A stretch of DNA of 6,059 bases from Candidatus Peribacter sp. UBA2144 (GTDB lineage Bacteria; Patescibacteriota; Gracilibacteria; Peribacterales; Peribacteraceae): the NCBI GenBank assembly GCA_002328295.1, contig DCXE01000072.1, forward strand, positions 1 through 6,059, in the 5' to 3' direction. Position numbers and translations under genes: made by a program. Under the pieces are notes generated by a model, which was not told where the DNA came from, made no database searches, and worked only from the letters and a program-made list of their open reading frames with translations. The number at the start of each line of letters is the position of its first letter. The first letter of the stretch is position 1. Below, in pieces: positions 4,180 to 6,059 of this stretch.

Positions 4180-5994
4180 TCATCGTGCTAACTTCTTGGT
4201 CTTTGCGTACATCATATCTGACATCTCCTTGTCACCCATTTTCTCGTAAACAGTTGCCATCATTTCGTATGGTTCGTAGCGCTTAGGTTGTCTCTTGATG
4301 GCATCCTCAAGCACCATCTTTGCGTTATCCAGAATATTGGAAGCTATAAATATTTCAGCAAGAAGCAGAGATGATGTGATGCTCTCAGGGTCAGAAGCAG
4401 ATTGGCGCATCAGCTCATCTGCAAGCAATCTAACATCAGCTTGCCCCACTTCTTCCAGTACTGTTCCTCTTCCAAAATTATTGGAGTTCAAAATTTTATA
4501 AGCGTATTTGTCCACAACGCTCCTGTGCTCTGGAATGTTTTTGTAGTAAAGAGCTATCCAATCGTTTATATATACCAATGACCACTTCTGATCATTATTT
4601 AAATGTCTGTAAGCATAAGGAGAATCAGGGTTCTTTTTTGGTTTGTAATCTATCAATGCATAAGTGAGATTATATTTGTCTTCGAGCTCTTTCCATATTT
4701 TCTCGTCATTCGCTGCTTTGAATGTTCTGTCCAAAAACTCGTAACCATAATCCACATTTCTGCCGTCAACAAAAACTTTTCTATCAGGATATCCGCGATG
4801 AAGAAGATAAGCTCCCAGGTTATATGAATTAAACATGTTGCCGGTCGGTTCATTAGCTTCTACAAAATCATAAGCTCCGCTTGCGGGCTCAAATGTTCCG
4901 ATGCTATTAAAGTCATACTTATCAAACCAAGTTTGTACAGGTTGGTTTGCAAAGAATAAGATCAGAATTAGTACAAGGGAAGCCGAAAGCGCGTGCAGCT
5001 TATTGCTTAGAAGCTTATTCATCCAATCATTCCATTTATCGCTGTGTTTTAATTGGTAAATTGTCAGGCCCGTTGAGATAAGTACAAAAAGTGCTATGTG
5101 CCTGGAGGCGCTGATTGAAAGATAGGCAAATGAGAAGAGAATAATCCCCGATGCTATTGGTTTTCTCATAGCTAATGCAAAACTTGTAACTGGCAGCAGC
5201 CAAAAAACGAAAGTATATTTCCAATAAGTAAAAGCATCGAGCGGCCTCCATTCCAAAATGAATTGCGCGGTTTTATCGGTGTAAAGGTTCTTTAAATAGA
5301 TGTAGTTATCAACAGTCAGAGGAGAGGCGAGTGCTGCAATTAGAAAGACGGGTATGATGCTAAACATAATAAGCTTACGTCTGTCGGCAAAATCCTGGAG
5401 CAATATTGCACCCAGGAAAGCAAAAGTTACAAATGCTGCTCCTCCGTGAAAGTTGATCCATAAGATGAAGGAGAGGAGCATTAAGATCAGATACTTGCAT
5501 AAATTAGTAGAACGGGCTTTAGAGCTAGCAGAAGGTAAATCCAGTAATTTAAAGGTCAATAATAGTGTTATTGAGAGCATTACGAAAGAGAACAATTGAG
5601 GACGATCCAGGAGCGTACTTCTAAGAGCTATAGCTGCGGCCATTACCAAAAATGTATTTGGAAATATTCGTTTTTTATCAATTAGTAACAGTGTTCCAAG
5701 GGCTGATAATGTCAGCAATATTCTGAAAAAAATTACGCCGATGATATTAAAGTAATCATAGACAATTGACATGATGACTTCCGAAAGCCAGCTTTGAGAA
5801 GCGAGGTAAGCGGCTCCTTCTCTTGTAAATGCAAAGGGGTCAGTGGTTATCCAGCCAGAATCCCTCATAATCTGACCGGCTTTTACATGCCACCAGAAAT
5901 CCGGTGCGTGGACCTTGAACAACGCGACCCAGGCAATGAAGGCCAATGCAATTATTAGCAATGCTGAATTTAGGAGCTTTGCGAAGGAGGGCAT
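4180..5994 (-). CDS. GT-C-like polytopic membrane protein with TPR-like C-terminus
   Basis: A 604-residue inner-membrane protein resembling the GT-C glycosyltransferase fold (lipid-linked sugar donors, active site outside the membrane); donor and acceptor unknown. Helix 1 spans about 8-26 and is followed by a long first external loop with PDFWWHVKAG (31-40), TDPFAFT (51-57) and SQSWLSEV (66-73), the signature of this group; D32 is the candidate catalytic acid. Further helices lie near 84-105, 112-129, 132-152, 167-181, 185-201, 207-223, 258-276, 279-294, 298-314 and 332-349, giving about eleven. Conserved RPQLFS (131-136), NFHGG (181-185) and EWRPL (248-252) fit the family. Residues 370-490 form a soluble domain with MFNSYNLGAYLLHRGYPD and VFVDGR; 537-603 hold two TPR-like repeats. 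ATG 5994 is used because the frame is closed by a stop 27 nt upstream. It could instead be a non-enzymatic family member. Confidence 0.78.
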   Translation of the reverse strand: MPSFAKLLNSALLIIALAFIAWVALFKVHAPDFWWHVKAGQIMRDSGWITTDPFAFTREGAAYLASQSWLSEVIMSIVYDYFNIIGVIFFRILLTLSALGTLLLIDKKRIFPNTFLVMAAAIALRSTLLDRPQLFSFVMLSITLLLTFKLLDLPSASSKARSTNLCKYLILMLLSFILWINFHGGAAFVTFAFLGAILLQDFADRRKLIMFSIIPVFLIAALASPLTVDNYIYLKNLYTDKTAQFILEWRPLDAFTYWKYTFVFWLLPVTSFALAMRKPIASGIILFSFAYLSISASRHIALFVLISTGLTIYQLKHSDKWNDWMNKLLSNKLHALSASLVLILILFFANQPVQTWFDKYDFNSIGTFEPASGAYDFVEANEPTGNMFNSYNLGAYLLHRGYPDRKVFVDGRNVDYGYEFLDRTFKAANDEKIWKELEDKYNLTYALIDYKPKKNPDSPYAYRHLNNDQKWSLVYINDWIALYYKNIPEHRSVVDKYAYKILNSNNFGRGTVLEEVGQADVRLLADELMRQSASDPESITSSLLLAEIFIASNILDNAKMVLEDAIKRQPKRYEPYEMMATVYEKMGDKEMSDMMYAKTKKLAR

Positions 5995-6000
5995 GGGGGA

Positions 6001-6006
6001 AGTATA
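6001..6006 (-). promoter_or_regulatory. -10-like element directly upstream of the GT-C gene
   Basis: TATACT (6006-6001 on the minus strand, 5 of 6 to consensus) is followed by TCCCCC and then the ATG, so the A of the ATG is the seventh base after the hexamer. The -35 region is poor (TTAAGT, 6030-6025, at 18 nt). No Shine-Dalgarno is close: AAAGGA lies about 20 nt from the ATG and TCCCCC is anti-Shine-Dalgarno-like. Confidence 0.4.
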
Positions 6007-6025
6007 TGCTTCTTTCCTTTAAAAA

Positions 6026-6059
6026 CTTAATACAATCTTCTTTCTTTTGTCTTAATACA
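6026..6059. repeat. Direct repeat CTTAATACA upstream of the GT-C gene
   Basis: CTTAATACA occurs at 6026-6034 and again at 6051-6059, the window's last bases, with a 25-bp period. On the minus strand the copies read TGTATTAAG and provide a second, weak promoter reading: TTAAGA (6055-6050) and TATTAA (6032-6027) 17 nt apart. Two tandem sites 25 bp apart could also bind an activator. The upstream neighbour is outside the window. Confidence 0.3.

Noticed and set aside
4180..4182. TGA recoded as glycine (code 25), as in some Candidate Phyla Radiation lineages
   Set aside because: TGA closes the GT-C frame right after a natural TPR end, and no conserved glycine in any gene here is written TGA.
1..6059. 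CRISPR array, tRNA, rRNA or riboswitch
   Set aside because: No regularly spaced repeats, tRNA cloverleaf with CCA or T-loop sequence, rRNA segment or recognisable aptamer core was seen on either strand.

Overview
The window looks like chromosomal sequence from a bacterium with moderate to low GC, standard stop codons (TAG, TAA and TGA are all used) and short intergenic gaps. The gene mix suggests an uncultivated, small-genome lineage such as the Candidate Phyla Radiation (Patescibacteria): a small GIY-YIG protein between palindromes, a compact P-loop kinase/dCMP deaminase fusion, a GT-C-like membrane protein and two unrecognised genes. That placement is an inference at roughly even odds, because no rRNA or ribosomal protein gene is present.

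Layout. Positions 1-348 hold a GIY-YIG ORF bracketed by two hairpins that share one 12-nt loop in opposite orientation, with a 9-bp direct repeat at the outer edges. Positions 349-492 are non-coding and carry two small inverted repeats and a sigma70-type promoter. Positions 493-1629 (+) encode an ACT-domain prephenate dehydrogenase (TyrA) with a TTG start. It converges, 20 bp apart, on a minus-strand block read right to left: a GT-C-like 11-helix membrane protein with a TPR-like tail (5994-4180), a 171-bp gap with a nested three-way-junction palindrome (4067-4158), a P-loop kinase/deoxycytidylate deaminase fusion (4008-2980), and two hypothetical proteins (2914-2453 and 2369-1650).

How the genes relate. 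No shared pathway is visible: tyrosine synthesis, dUMP supply and surface glycan or polymer work sit side by side. The two hypothetical genes follow the deaminase on the same strand, but the last one has its own very good promoter, so they need not be one operon.

Main signals. (1) Four of the six genes have a -10-like hexamer 6-8 nt upstream of the start codon and no usable Shine-Dalgarno sequence, which points to leaderless transcripts. (2) The two hairpins around the GIY-YIG gene have different but complementary stems around an identical loop, which indicates selection on structure. (3) The kinase-deaminase fusion has the same domain order as the anti-phage DcdV/AvcD nucleotide-depletion enzymes, although a housekeeping dCMP deaminase is at least as likely. 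(4) The palindromic element between the last two minus-strand genes folds into a cloverleaf-like shape and looks like an interspersed repeat.
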